Position numbers and translations under genes: made by a program | Shown: positions 8,019 through 17,717 of the stretch, in pieces | Layout: each line of letters starts with the position of its first letter | Numbering within the stretch: the first letter of the stretch is position 1 | Source of the DNA: SG8-30 sp964406445 | GTDB lineage: Bacteria; Pseudomonadota; Gammaproteobacteria; Steroidobacterales; Steroidobacteraceae | Direction of reading: 5' to 3' | Length of the DNA stretch: 64,000 nt | Assembly (NCBI GenBank): GCA_964406445.1 | Contig: CAYORU010000005.1 | Coordinates: 1-64,000, forward strand | The notes under the pieces: model-generated | Told to the model about the DNA's origin: nothing | The model's input: only the letters and a program-made list of their open reading frames with translations | Database searches by the model: none

Positions 8019-9059
8019 TCAGCCGGCCGCCGCGATGCGGCCGGCGCCGCCTGTCGCAAGCGTCGAGCGGATCGCCTGCTCGATGCGCTCGAGGCTCGGC
8101 ACGTAGAAGGCCTCGAGGTCGGGCGTGGCCGGCACCGGCGTGTGCGGCGGCGTCACCTTGACCGGCGCGGCCTTGAGCGCATCGAGCGCCTCGCAGGCGG
8201 CGAGGCTCGTGATCTCCGAGGCCACGCTGCAGATCGGCGTGCACTCGTCCACCACGACCAGTCGGCCGGTCTTCTTCACGCTCGCGAGGATCGTCGCCGT
8301 GTCGAGTGGTGAAATGGTGCGCGGGTCGATGACCTCGACCGAGACGCCGTCCTTCGCGAGCTTGTCGGCCACCTTGTTGGCGAAGGTCACCATGCGCGAG
8401 ATGCCGACAACCGTGACGTCGCTACCCTTGCGCGTGATCGCCGCCTGGCCGAAGGGAATCGCGTAGGACTCGTCCGGCACCTCGCAGGCATCGAGGTACA
8501 TCGCCTTGTGCTCGCAGAAGATCACCGGGTCGTCGTCGCGGATCGCGGTGGTCAAGAGCCCCTTGGCGTCGTAGGCGTTCGTCGGCAGCACCACCTTGAT
8601 GCCGGGCACGGCGGCGAGCATGTTGTAGAGCGCCTGCGAGTGCTGCGGGCCGGTGCCGAGGCCGGCGCCGATGAGCGTGCGGATCACCACCGGCACCTTC
8701 GCCTTGCCGCCGAACATGTAGCGGAACTTGGCGATCTGGTTGAGGATCTGGTCGAAGCACACGCCGATGAAGTCGATGAACATGAGCTCGGCGACGGGCC
8801 TCAAGCCCGTCAGCGCGGCGCCGCCGGCCATGCCGATGATCGCGGACTCGGTGATCGGCGTGTCGATCACGCGCCGGCGGCCGAACTCGGCGGCGAGCCC
8901 GGCGGTGACGCCGAAGGTGCCGCCGGCCGCCTCGGCCACGCCGCTCGAGCCGCCGAGGCCGCCCACCACGTCCTCGCCGATCACCACGACCGTCGGGTCG
9001 CGGCGCATTTCGAGCTTGAGGGTCTCGTTGATCGCATCACGGATGTTTTTCTGTGGCAT
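8019..9059 (-). CDS. 2-oxoacid (acetoin/pyruvate-type) dehydrogenase E1 component, beta subunit
   Basis: A 346-residue transketolase-like subunit: VVIGEDVVGGLGGSSGVAE, FGRRRVIDTPITESAIIGMA, then PVVIRTLIGAGLGTGPQHSQ and the C-terminal transketolase domain (VEVIDPRTISPLD). It pairs with the alpha subunit encoded immediately upstream (stop and start separated by 1 base) to form the TPP-dependent alpha2beta2 decarboxylating E1. No E2 or E3 gene is in the window, so the complex must borrow them or the E1 works with another acceptor. The nearest relatives by pattern are acetoin dehydrogenase beta subunits. Confidence 0.9.
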   Translation of the reverse strand: MPQKNIRDAINETLKLEMRRDPTVVVIGEDVVGGLGGSSGVAEAAGGTFGVTAGLAAEFGRRRVIDTPITESAIIGMAGGAALTGLRPVAELMFIDFIGVCFDQILNQIAKFRYMFGGKAKVPVVIRTLIGAGLGTGPQHSQALYNMLAAVPGIKVVLPTNAYDAKGLLTTAIRDDDPVIFCEHKAMYLDACEVPDESYAIPFGQAAITRKGSDVTVVGISRMVTFANKVADKLAKDGVSVEVIDPRTISPLDTATILASVKKTGRLVVVDECTPICSVASEITSLAACEALDALKAAPVKVTPPHTPVPATPDLEAFYVPSLERIEQAIRSTLATGGAGRIAAAG

Positions 9060-9060
9060 G

Positions 9061-10029
9061 TCAGTAGCTCGCGTAGACGTCGGTGTAGAGGGCCTCGCGC
9101 GGCGGCTTGGGCGCCGCCTTCGCGACCGCGACGGACTCGTCGATGATTTCCCGAAGCTCCTCGTCGATCTCGCGGAGCTCCTCGGCGTCGATGCCGAACT
9201 CGCCGGTGGCGCGCGCCTCGAACTTGGCCAGCGGGTCGCTCGTGGCGCGCAGCTCGTCGACCTCGCCGCTCTTGCGGTAGGTCTGCATGTCGCCCTCGAA
9301 GTGGCCGTACCAGCGCATGGCGACCGCCTCGATGGAGCTCGGGCCCTCGCCCTTGCGCGCCCGCTCGACGGCCGCGCCCATCGCGTCGTAGACGGCGAAG
9401 AAGTCGGTGCCGTCCACCTTGACCGAAGGCATGCCGAAGCCCCCCGCCCGGCGCGCGATGTCGCCGCCGCCGAGGTGCCATGAGGCGCCCGAGTACTCGG
9501 CGTAGCCGTTGTTCTCGTACATGAAGATCATCGGCAGCTTGTGCACCGAGGCCATGTTCATGGACTCGAACACGGTGCCCTGGTTCGAGGCGCCGTCGCC
9601 GATGAAGGCGAGCGCCACGCCGCGGTTGCCGAGGACCTGCGCGGTCAGCGCCGCGCCGATGGCGATCGGCGGCGCGCCACCGACGATGGCGTTGGCGCCG
9701 AGCATGCCCTTGTCCAGGTCGGCCATGTGCATGGAGCCGCCCTTGCCGTTGCACAGTCCGCCCTGCTTGCAGTAGATCTCGAGCAGCAGCCCCTCGAGGT
9801 CGCAGCCCTTGGCGATGCAGTGGCCGTGGCCGCGGTGCGTGCTGCCGATGTAGTCGGCATCGTTCAGGTGCATGCAGGCGCCCACCGCGATGGCTTCCTG
9901 GCCGCAGTAGAGGTGCACGAAGCCGGGCACGGTGCCGGCCTGCACCTCGCGGCGCATGCGTTCCTCGAACTCGCGGATGGCGCGCATCCGGCGGTAGGCG
10001 TCGAGCAGCATGATCGGGTCGTAGCTCAC
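9061..10029 (-). CDS. 2-oxoacid (acetoin/pyruvate-type) dehydrogenase E1 component, alpha subunit
   Basis: A 322-residue subunit starting at GTG 10029, preceded by a strong GGAGGAAGGAA ribosome binding site. The TPP/Mg motif is clear: FIGDGASNQGTVFESMN followed by YENNGYAEY. Upstream lie the usual blocks GQEAIAVGACMHLNDADYI and YCKQGGLCNGKGGSMHMAD. Length and motifs fit AcoA/PDH E1-alpha. It is translated just before the beta subunit. TPP dependence fits the neighbouring TPP-riboswitch-controlled thiamine uptake operon. Confidence 0.9.
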   Translation of the reverse strand: MSYDPIMLLDAYRRMRAIREFEERMRREVQAGTVPGFVHLYCGQEAIAVGACMHLNDADYIGSTHRGHGHCIAKGCDLEGLLLEIYCKQGGLCNGKGGSMHMADLDKGMLGANAIVGGAPPIAIGAALTAQVLGNRGVALAFIGDGASNQGTVFESMNMASVHKLPMIFMYENNGYAEYSGASWHLGGGDIARRAGGFGMPSVKVDGTDFFAVYDAMGAAVERARKGEGPSSIEAVAMRWYGHFEGDMQTYRKSGEVDELRATSDPLAKFEARATGEFGIDAEELREIDEELREIIDESVAVAKAAPKPPREALYTDVYASY

Positions 10030-10079
10030 TTCCTTCCTCCTTCGCCGGCGCCGCGTGGCGGGCCGGCCGTAGCAAACCC

Positions 10080-11351
10080 TCAGCGCGGCCCGAGCAGCTC
10101 GAGCGGCGTTTCGTAAATGGGCTCGAGGCCGTCGCGGTTGACGATGAACACGTTCTCCATGTGGCAGGGGCCCAGTTTCGCGCCGAAGAACAGGCAGTCG
10201 ACCGAGACCACCATGTCCTCCTCGAGCGCGAAGCCGCGCGCACCCGCGGTGCCCATCGAGGGCCCCGCGACCGGCGACTCGATCGGCATCTGGCCGATGC
10301 CGTGCGCCAGCAGCAGCAGCTTCTCCGGGACAGGCACGCCGCGCTCGCGCAGGTAGTCGTGGCCCAGCTTGCCGAGCGCGCCGGTGTGGAAGCCGGGCTT
10401 CATGCGCTCGAGCTGGGTCAGGTAGCAATCGCGGATCGTGTCGTGCAGCGCCTGGTACTCGGGCGTGGGCTGGCCGAGCACGGCGGTGCGGTTGATGTCG
10501 ATCCAGAAGCCCTCGGTCTTGCCGAGCGTCTCGAGGATCACGACCTGACCCGCGGCGAGCGGCCGGTCGTGGCGCGTGCGGAAGAGCTCGGGGATGAACT
10601 CGCCGTCGAAGGAGCCGCCGAAGAGCATCGTGCCCTCGTCCACCGGCGTGATGCCCTGCGAGGCCATGAAGCCGGCGACCGAAAGCTGCAGCTCGGTCCA
10701 GTTCGTGCCGGGCGCGAGCTGCGAGGCGGCGAACTGGATGGCCGCATCGGCCTTGGGCCCGGTGCGGCGCACGGCTTCCAGCTCGACCGGCGTCTTGACC
10801 GCCCGCGCGCGAACCATGGCGTCCACCGCATCGAGCGGCTCGAAGGACGCGAAGCGCGGATCGCGGCGCACCCAGGACCAGACGCGCAGGTCGTCGAAGG
10901 CGACCTTCTTGCCTTGCAGTCCGTGGTCGGCGAGCGCATCCGTGATGGCCTCGACGACGTTGTCGCGGCGCTTGCCGCGCACGCGCGAAGCGAAGATCTC
11001 GCCTGCCGCGGCGCCGATGGAGGACGGCCGGGCGTCGGGATCGGCACTGCGCGCCATCTCGCAGAAAGTGAGCAACTCGGTGAGGCGCAGCTCCTCCGCA
11101 CGGTCCGGCTGGCCGGAGTTCGCGGACACCGCGAGCAGCGCGAGGTTGGCCTCGGGAAGCACCAGCACCACGGGGATGGACGGATCGCGCGCGACGATCG
11201 CGGCGCAGATCGGCTCCTGCAGGGTCCAGTACTCCATGATGGAGCTGTAGCCCGTGGCATAGACGACGTCGTGCGTGTTGGTCAGCACGGCGGCGTCGAA
11301 GCCCTCGCGCGCCAGCTCCGCGCGGATGCGCTGGATGCGCCGGTCGGTCAT
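10080..11351 (-). CDS. M24 family metallopeptidase (Xaa-Pro peptidase/creatinase-like)
   Basis: A 423-residue protein with the two-domain M24 layout: an N-terminal creatinase domain (AAVLTNTHDVVYATGYSS) and a C-terminal pita-bread domain. Metal-site positions seen: GFWIDINRT (second Asp), LLAHGIGQM (His), VSVDCLFFG (where Glu is usual, here Asp) and CHMENVFIV (last Glu). The first Asp of the usual set seems replaced in ILETLGKTEG. This mix suggests a creatinase-like or catabolic hydrolase and not a housekeeping Xaa-Pro aminopeptidase. It is the first gene of the minus-strand operon, behind a promoter with the AAACAGTC palindrome. Confidence 0.8.
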   Translation of the reverse strand: MTDRRIQRIRAELAREGFDAAVLTNTHDVVYATGYSSIMEYWTLQEPICAAIVARDPSIPVVLVLPEANLALLAVSANSGQPDRAEELRLTELLTFCEMARSADPDARPSSIGAAAGEIFASRVRGKRRDNVVEAITDALADHGLQGKKVAFDDLRVWSWVRRDPRFASFEPLDAVDAMVRARAVKTPVELEAVRRTGPKADAAIQFAASQLAPGTNWTELQLSVAGFMASQGITPVDEGTMLFGGSFDGEFIPELFRTRHDRPLAAGQVVILETLGKTEGFWIDINRTAVLGQPTPEYQALHDTIRDCYLTQLERMKPGFHTGALGKLGHDYLRERGVPVPEKLLLLAHGIGQMPIESPVAGPSMGTAGARGFALEEDMVVSVDCLFFGAKLGPCHMENVFIVNRDGLEPIYETPLELLGPR

Positions 11352-11391
11352 GAGGCCCCCTCAGGCCGCGCCCGGGCCGGGCGCCGCCCCG

Positions 11392-11433
11392 ACTATAGGT
11401 CAGGGGCGTCAGTAAAAACAATCATGACTGTTT
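11392..11433 (-). promoter_or_regulatory. Operator A with promoter of the M24-E1-SDR-PQQ operon
   Basis: The palindrome AAACAATCATGACTGTTT lies at 11,416-11,433, one mismatch from a perfect 18-bp palindrome. About 28 bases from its centre, on the minus strand, is a -10-like TATAGT (11,397-11,392), and TTGTTT inside the palindrome can serve as -35. This places the operator over the -35 region, 65 bases upstream of the M24 start. It overlaps the stop codon of the upstream kinase gene. The same arrangement recurs at operators B, C and D. Confidence 0.65.
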
Positions 11434-12225
11434 TTTTATTGCACCGCACGAGGAGAAGACCTCGGCCCAGACGGTCGCGACGGCCTCGAAGAGCTGGCGT
11501 GCCGGTCGAAGGCGCTCGGGCGTGATGGCCCCGTTCTGCCCGTAGGCCGCGAGCAGCTCCGCGGCCTGGTCCTCGTCGAGCTGCTGGTAGGACACATAGC
11601 CGGCGAGGTCCATCAACGGGTCGCCGAGGCCCGCATATTCCCAGTCCACCCAGCGGATCTCCGCGCCGCTGTCGACCACGTTGCTGTGGTGCAGGTCGTG
11701 GTGGCACAGCGCGAGCCGCGGCGGCTCGCCGAGCGCGGCGCGCCAGTCCTGGGCCGCCTCGAGCAGGCCGCGCGGCACCCGCGCCGCCTCCAGCCGGCCG
11801 CAGTAGAAGAGCAGCGTCTCGAGGTAGTCGACCCGGCGCAATCCCGCCGGCGGGGGCGTCGCGTGCAGCGCCCGCAGCCACGCCGCGACGCGCTCGATCG
11901 CCTGTGGCGTACCGGCCTCCTCGCGCGACCAGGACCGGCCCGGCAGCCATTCGCTCGCGACGATGCCCTCCGCGAGGCTCGACCACAACAACCTCGGGGC
12001 CAGCCCGCGGGCGGCGGCGGCGCGCTGCGCGGCGACCTCCGACTCGCGGTCCACCGCGAGGTCGGCATCCCCCGCCCCCGCGATCCGCACGACGACGGAG
12101 CGCGGCGGTACGCCCAGGCGATACACGTGGTTGCGCGTGCCTCCGGCGAGCGCCTCGATCGCACGGCCGTCCACCCCGAGGCGCCGGGCCGCCCGCTCGA
12201 GCGCAATCAGCGGCGCGGGCGGCAT
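11422..12225 (-). CDS. Choline/thiamine kinase-like phosphotransferase
   Basis: A 267-residue aminoglycoside-phosphotransferase-fold kinase: NHVYRL near the N-terminus, catalytic loop LALCHHDLHHSNVV and the metal-binding IRWVDWEYAGLGDPLMDLA. This is the LicA/ChoK/ThiK pattern. It lies in the thiamine operon directly after the PnuC-type transporter (2-base gap), so a role in phosphorylating imported thiamine to trap it is likely; the catalytic motifs are seen, the substrate is inferred from context. The ATG at 12225 was chosen because it begins right after the transporter stop. Confidence 0.78.
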   Translation of the reverse strand: MPPAPLIALERAARRLGVDGRAIEALAGGTRNHVYRLGVPPRSVVVRIAGAGDADLAVDRESEVAAQRAAAARGLAPRLLWSSLAEGIVASEWLPGRSWSREEAGTPQAIERVAAWLRALHATPPPAGLRRVDYLETLLFYCGRLEAARVPRGLLEAAQDWRAALGEPPRLALCHHDLHHSNVVDSGAEIRWVDWEYAGLGDPLMDLAGYVSYQQLDEDQAAELLAAYGQNGAITPERLRPARQLFEAVATVWAEVFSSCGAIKKQS

Positions 12226-12227
12226 GC

Positions 12228-12839
12228 TCAGGCCGAGACGCTGCGCGCGTCGACGGCGGCCAGCGCGCGACGCCAGCTGGCATAGCCGGCGATCGCCATG
12301 ACGGCGAAGCCCGCGTACAGGAGCGCGGTGAACACGAGCCCCTGCGAAGCGAACAGCGCCGCGAGCCCGACGTCGATCACGATCCACCACAGCCAGTGCC
12401 CGGCGATGCGCTGCGCCATCATCCAGGTGGCGGCCACGCTCGCCGAAGTGCCGAGCGCGTCGGCCCAGGGCGCAGCCGAATCCGTGAAGTGCGAGAGCAG
12501 TGGCGCAGCGGCGAGGGTGGCCACGGCGACGGCGACGAGCGCCTGCACGTGGCGCCGCAGCGGCCATTGCCGCGGCGTTGCCGCCTCCGCGCCCGCCGCC
12601 GCGGACCATGCGCGCCAGCCGTACACCGACAGCGCCACGTAGCCGACCTGCAGCGCGGACTGCAGGTACAGCGCCGTTTCGAGGAACACGAAGGCGTAGA
12701 TCGCCGTACTCAACCCACCCGCGATCCAGCAGGCGCGGCGGCGGCGGATCGCGAGGACGATGTAGGCGACGCCGAGGACGACCGCCGCGAGCTCGAGCGG
12801 CGAGGTTGCGAGCAGCTGCGCGCGCAGATCGCCGAGCAC
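12228..12839 (-). CDS. pnuT: PnuC-family vitamin transporter, probably thiamine (PnuT)
   Basis: A 203-residue membrane protein of the PnuC family: about seven hydrophobic segments, with SPLELAAVVLGVAYIVLAIR, CWIAGGLSTAIYAFVFLET and WLWWIVIDVGLAALFASQGL visible. PnuC relatives move nicotinamide riboside, riboflavin or thiamine by facilitated diffusion, driven by intracellular phosphorylation. The position downstream of a TPP riboswitch and next to a kinase points to thiamine (PnuT). The family is recognised; the substrate is inferred from the riboswitch. Confidence 0.82.
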   Translation of the reverse strand: MLGDLRAQLLATSPLELAAVVLGVAYIVLAIRRRRACWIAGGLSTAIYAFVFLETALYLQSALQVGYVALSVYGWRAWSAAAGAEAATPRQWPLRRHVQALVAVAVATLAAAPLLSHFTDSAAPWADALGTSASVAATWMMAQRIAGHWLWWIVIDVGLAALFASQGLVFTALLYAGFAVMAIAGYASWRRALAAVDARSVSA

Positions 12840-12840
12840 G

Positions 12841-13083
12841 TCAGGGGCCGCCGCCGAGCACCTTCATCGCGAACACCGCGCGGTCCGGACCCTCGAACGT
12901 CACCGCCATCTCCTCGGTGAGCGCGCGCATCACGACTTCGTACTCGCCGCTCACCTGCGTGCTCATGGAGTTGGTGGCGACCCTGAGCCCGGAGCGGGCG
13001 GTCAAGCGGTCGATGAAGCCCTGGATGGGCGGGATGAACTCGCCGGTCAACGGATACAGGCTCAGTTCTACAGCGACGTGCAT
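12841..13083 (-). CDS. Thiamine-binding protein family (YkoF/MTH1187-like)
   Basis: An 80-residue protein beginning HVAVELSLYPLTGEFIPPIQ and continuing IDRLTARSGLRVATNSMSTQ, the pattern of the small ferredoxin-like thiamine-binding family. It lacks a signal peptide, so it is probably cytoplasmic. It is encoded between the TonB receptor and the PnuT-like transporter in a TPP-riboswitch operon, which strongly supports a thiamine or hydroxymethylpyrimidine link. Confidence 0.78.
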   Translation of the reverse strand: MHVAVELSLYPLTGEFIPPIQGFIDRLTARSGLRVATNSMSTQVSGEYEVVMRALTEEMAVTFEGPDRAVFAMKVLGGGP

Positions 13084-13093
13084 GGGGGTGTCC

Positions 13094-15163
13094 TCAGAAG
13101 TTGATGCTGGCGGTGAGCCCGGCCTGGCGCGGGTCGCCGAGGCGCAGGTAGACCCTGGCCGGGAAGTCCGGCGGCTCGTTGCCGAAGAAGAAGCCGCGCA
13201 CCGGATAGCGCTCGTCGAAGGCGTTCCTCACCCAGGCGTGGACCGACCAGCGCTCGGCCTCGTAGCCGGCGCGCAGGTTGACGAGCGTGTAGGCGCCGGC
13301 GCGCTCGTCGTGGCTGGTGTCGTAGTAGAAGCCGTCGTGGCCTGCGACGTCGGCGCGCCCCATCCAGCCTGCAGGATGCCGCCAGGTGGCGGCGAGCGAA
13401 TAGCGCCAGCCAGGCGCGTGCGCCCAGTCGCGACCGTCGAGGTCGCGGTCGCCGAAGCGGTAGCCGAGGTACTCCGACTCCATGAGCGTGAGCGAGCCTG
13501 CGAGCAGCCACCGCGGCGTCGCCTGCCAGGCGAGGCTGCCCTCGAGGCCGGTGGCTCGGCCGCGCGCGGCGTTGTCGTTGTAGAAGACGAAGGTCAGCGG
13601 ATCCTGCGGGTCCAGCTGGAAGGAGGTCGCGACCTGCTGGTCCTCGCGGCGCAGGTGATAGACCGAGACGTCCGCCGACAGGCCGAGTGCGTCCCAGCGT
13701 CCCTTGACGCCACCCTCCAGGCTGATCGCGTACTCCGGGTCGAACTGCAGGCGCTCGTCGGGGATCGCCGCGCCGATGTTGAAGCCGCCCGCCTTGAAGC
13801 CGCGCGAGACGGACACCCAGGCCTGCGCGGACCCACCGAGCGCGCGGGAAAACGAAAGCTCGCCGCCCCACATGCGATCGCGCGGCGTGAACGCGGCGCC
13901 GTCACTGTCGCGGTAGCGCGCCTCGCGCTGCTCGAGCCTCAGGCCCGCCGTGAGCGTCGTCGCCTCCGTGAGCGCCCGCTCGGCCTGGCCGTAGAGCGCG
14001 AGGCTGGTGGCGCGGTAGCGGCTGTCGAGGCTGCGCTCGAAGAGGTCGCCGAGATAGTTCCCGTCGTCGTCCTGCGCGTTGTCCTCCTCGAGCCGCAGGC
14101 CATAGGCGCCGACGATGAAGCCCGTCTCGCCGGCGCGGCCGTCGAGGCGCAGGTCCTGCGACAACGTGGTGCGTTCGCGCAGCGTCCGCGAGAAAAAGTC
14201 GTACGGCCCCGCGTCGCCCCAGTCGCCGTCGTTGCCCCAGTCGCCGTCGAAGCTCGCCTCGAGGCGCGTGTCGGCCCAGGCGGTGACGCTCTGCAGGCCC
14301 GGGCCCGTCGCAGGATCGCGGCGCAGGTCGAGAGACAGGCCTGTAGACCGTTGCGCGTCGCGTCCGGGGCGATCGGATAGCGTGCGGAAAGAGTTGTCGA
14401 TGGCGAAGGCGTCGTAGCCGTTGTCGAGGTCCGCGAAGAGCAGCGTCAGGTCCGCGCGCCAGTCCTCCGCGGGCACGAGTCGAAGCCGTGCGCGCGCCGT
14501 CAGCTCGTCGCGACCGTTGGTGTCGTCGCGATCGAGGAAGGCGTTGCGGCGGAACCCGTCGCTCTCCGAGCGCTGCACGGCGAGTCGCCACGCGCCCTCC
14601 TCGCCCGCGGCTTGCGGCAGCGCCCCGCCGGCGACCACGCCCGCGCTCCAGAGGCCATCCTCGCCGATGCCGGTCTCGACGCCGAGCTCCCGCTCGGGCC
14701 GCGGCGCGCGGGTCACCACCTTGATGAGCCCTGCGAGCGCATTGGCGCCCAAGCGCGTACCCTGCGGACCGCGCAGCACCTCGACCTGCTCGACGTCGAA
14801 CAGCGTCGCGACCATGCCGAGGCCGCTGAAGTCGATGTCGTCAACCAGGAAGCCGACCGACGGATTCGGGGCGCCCTGGTACTGCTCGAGCTCGCCGACG
14901 CCGCGCAGCTGGAAGTAGCGCGGTCGCGAGCTGGCGCCCGCCCAGGTGAGCGAGGGCACCAGCGGCAGCAGTTCCTCGAGATGCTGGACGGCGGCGTCGG
15001 CGACGGTGCGTGAATCCAGCACCGTGGCGCTCACCGGCAGCTCGACCAGCGGCACCTCGCGCAGCGACGCGGTGACGATGATCTCCTCCAGCCGCGACGG
15101 CTCGGCCGCGACGGCGAGGGCGGGTGCGGCGGCGAGCGCCGCCGTCAGGAAGGCGCGACGCAC
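13094..15163 (-). CDS. TonB-dependent outer membrane receptor, thiamine-regulated
   Basis: A 689-residue receptor. Signal peptide MRRAFLTAALAAAPALAVAA is followed by the TonB box-like EEIIVTASLREVPL, the plug domain (FQLRGVGELEQ, VEVLRGPQGTRLGANALAGL) and a beta barrel ending TASINF with the terminal aromatic residue. Since the mRNA starts with a TPP riboswitch and the next genes are for thiamine handling, the ligand is probably thiamine or a thiamine precursor. Riboswitch-controlled outer-membrane thiamine receptors are known from comparative genomics of proteobacteria. Confidence 0.88.
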   Translation of the reverse strand: MRRAFLTAALAAAPALAVAAEPSRLEEIIVTASLREVPLVELPVSATVLDSRTVADAAVQHLEELLPLVPSLTWAGASSRPRYFQLRGVGELEQYQGAPNPSVGFLVDDIDFSGLGMVATLFDVEQVEVLRGPQGTRLGANALAGLIKVVTRAPRPERELGVETGIGEDGLWSAGVVAGGALPQAAGEEGAWRLAVQRSESDGFRRNAFLDRDDTNGRDELTARARLRLVPAEDWRADLTLLFADLDNGYDAFAIDNSFRTLSDRPGRDAQRSTGLSLDLRRDPATGPGLQSVTAWADTRLEASFDGDWGNDGDWGDAGPYDFFSRTLRERTTLSQDLRLDGRAGETGFIVGAYGLRLEEDNAQDDDGNYLGDLFERSLDSRYRATSLALYGQAERALTEATTLTAGLRLEQREARYRDSDGAAFTPRDRMWGGELSFSRALGGSAQAWVSVSRGFKAGGFNIGAAIPDERLQFDPEYAISLEGGVKGRWDALGLSADVSVYHLRREDQQVATSFQLDPQDPLTFVFYNDNAARGRATGLEGSLAWQATPRWLLAGSLTLMESEYLGYRFGDRDLDGRDWAHAPGWRYSLAATWRHPAGWMGRADVAGHDGFYYDTSHDERAGAYTLVNLRAGYEAERWSVHAWVRNAFDERYPVRGFFFGNEPPDFPARVYLRLGDPRQAGLTASINF

Positions 15164-15230
15164 GGCGGCCTCAGCGGCCGACCGCGGCGCGGCGAAACGG
15201 GACTTCGAGATGCTTCTTGCGGCTCACGCC

Positions 15231-15330
15231 TGCTCCCTACGCCGGTCCTAACCGGATCAGGTTCAACGGGTTTGCCGCAAGGCTCGCGGGAGCTGGCGGC
15301 ATCTCAGGCCCCTTCGGGCCACCCCAAGGC
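15231..15330 (-). promoter_or_regulatory. TPP riboswitch (THI element)
   Basis: On the minus strand the conserved THI-box elements appear in order: TTGGGGTGGCCC at the 5' end, CCTGAGATG (the CTGAGA core) and then ACCTGATCCGGTTAGGACC with GCGTAGGGA at the 3' end. The variable arm pairs around CAGCTCCCGCGAGCCTTGCG. The aptamer ends about 67 bases before the ATG of the TonB receptor. In gram-negatives such elements repress when TPP is bound, usually by hiding the ribosome binding site. The whole downstream operon is about thiamine. Confidence 0.93.
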
Positions 15331-15337
15331 GGAAAAG

Positions 15338-15366
15338 AGGGTAACGGTTAAGGAAGGGCGGTGCAA
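15338..15366 (-). promoter_or_regulatory. Candidate sigma-70 promoter of the thiamine operon
   Basis: On the minus strand TTGCAC (15,366-15,361) is followed after 17 bases by TACCCT (15,343-15,338). A transcript from here would start at about 15,331, right at the 5' edge of the TPP aptamer, which is where a riboswitch transcript should begin. The match to consensus is moderate. Confidence 0.5.
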
Positions 15367-15369
15367 GAA

Positions 15370-15465
15370 GTGACCGGTGATCGGTGACCAGTGACCGGCC
15401 AGACCGGGTAGTGCCGCTGGAGAGTGTTTCCGGCCGATCACCGATCACTGGTCACTGGTCACCGG

Positions 15466-15469
<4 letters not shown>
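15370..15469. repeat. Inverted clusters of 7-bp tandem repeats
   Basis: The left arm (15,370-15,397) consists of four tandem 7-mers: GTGACCG, GTGATCG, GTGACCA, GTGACCG. The right arm (15,435-15,469) holds five 7-mers of the complementary type: CGATCAC twice, TGGTCAC twice, CGGTCAC. They are separated by about 37 bases and could pair into a long imperfect hairpin. The element sits between the promoter of the thiamine operon and the end of the GGDEF gene. Confidence 0.75.
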
Positions 15470-16731
<1,262 letters not shown>

Positions 16732-16787
16732 GAAACCGTCGCGAGCGTGGAACGAACCGGACCGGGCGCGCGCGGGCGTCGGACCCC

Positions 16788-17690
16788 TCAGCGTCCCTGC
16801 ACGCGGAAGTAATCCGGGATGCCCGCCGGCCAGTCCTCGCCCCACTGCTGCCGGCCGCCGTCCACGGCCAGCAGCTCCCCGGTGATGAACTTGCCCGTGT
16901 CCTCGGCCGCAAGATACACGACGGCGTTGCCGATGTCGTAGGCGTCGCCCAGCGTCAGCATCGGGTTCGACACGCGAAAGGCCTCGGCCGCGGCGCGCGG
17001 GTAGACATTCAGGCCGTCGGTCGCGATCGACCCCGGCGCCACGCAGTTGACGCGGATCCTGAGCGGTGCCCACTCGGTGGCCACCGACTTGCTCAGGTAG
17101 ATGACGCCGGCGCGCGCCGCGCAGGTGTGCGCCACCTGCGGCATGCCGCGGGCGACCACCGCGACGATGTTGACGATCGAGCCCGGGTGGCCGCGGTCGC
17201 GCCATTGCCGCGCGGCGGCCTGCATCATCCACCAGGTCCCGTTGAGGTTGGTGTCGATGACGGCGTTCCAGCCCTTCACCGAGAAGTCGATCGCGGCCTG
17301 CGGGAACTGCCCGCCGCCGTTGTTGACCAGCACGTCGAGCCGGCCGAAGCGATCCCAGGTCTCGGCGACCAGCGCCTCGACCTGCGCGGGATCGCGGATG
17401 GTCATGGCGCGCGTGGCGATCCTGCGCCCGAGCAGGCGCGAGATGCCCTCTGCCGTCTCCGCGAGCTTCTCCTCGCGCCGTCCGCAGATCATGACCTCGG
17501 CGCCGAGGCGGACCATCTGGTAGGCCATCGCGCGGCCGAGCCCGCTGCCGCCGCCGGAGATGAGGAAGGACTTGCCCGCGAAGAGGTCCGCGCGGTACGG
17601 AATGGGATGTGTCGCGAGCTGCTCGTCCGTCAGCCCCCACTGCCGGGGCGGCTCGAGCGGCGCCCGCGCAGTCGTCTGCTCCGCTGTCAT
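16788..17690 (-). CDS. SDR oxidoreductase, 2,4-dienoyl/trans-2-enoyl-CoA reductase-like (paralog 1)
   Basis: A 300-residue SDR with FLISGGGSGLGRAMAY, LVNNGGGQFPQAA and IRVNCVAPGSIATDGLN. Where classical SDRs have the YxxxK catalytic pair it has CAARAGVIYLSK, lacking that Tyr; this is the pattern of peroxisomal-type 2,4-dienoyl-CoA and trans-2-enoyl-CoA reductases. It probably acts on an unsaturated acyl-CoA; this is inference from the motif. It is very similar to the 300-residue protein at 37,841-38,743. ATG 17690 follows a GGGAGGCGGC ribosome binding site. Its promoter shares operator B with the divergent CoA ligase operon. Confidence 0.82.
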   Translation of the reverse strand: MTAEQTTARAPLEPPRQWGLTDEQLATHPIPYRADLFAGKSFLISGGGSGLGRAMAYQMVRLGAEVMICGRREEKLAETAEGISRLLGRRIATRAMTIRDPAQVEALVAETWDRFGRLDVLVNNGGGQFPQAAIDFSVKGWNAVIDTNLNGTWWMMQAAARQWRDRGHPGSIVNIVAVVARGMPQVAHTCAARAGVIYLSKSVATEWAPLRIRVNCVAPGSIATDGLNVYPRAAAEAFRVSNPMLTLGDAYDIGNAVVYLAAEDTGKFITGELLAVDGGRQQWGEDWPAGIPDYFRVQGR

Positions 17691-17717
17691 GCCGCCTCCC
17701 GCGCGAATCCCACATCC

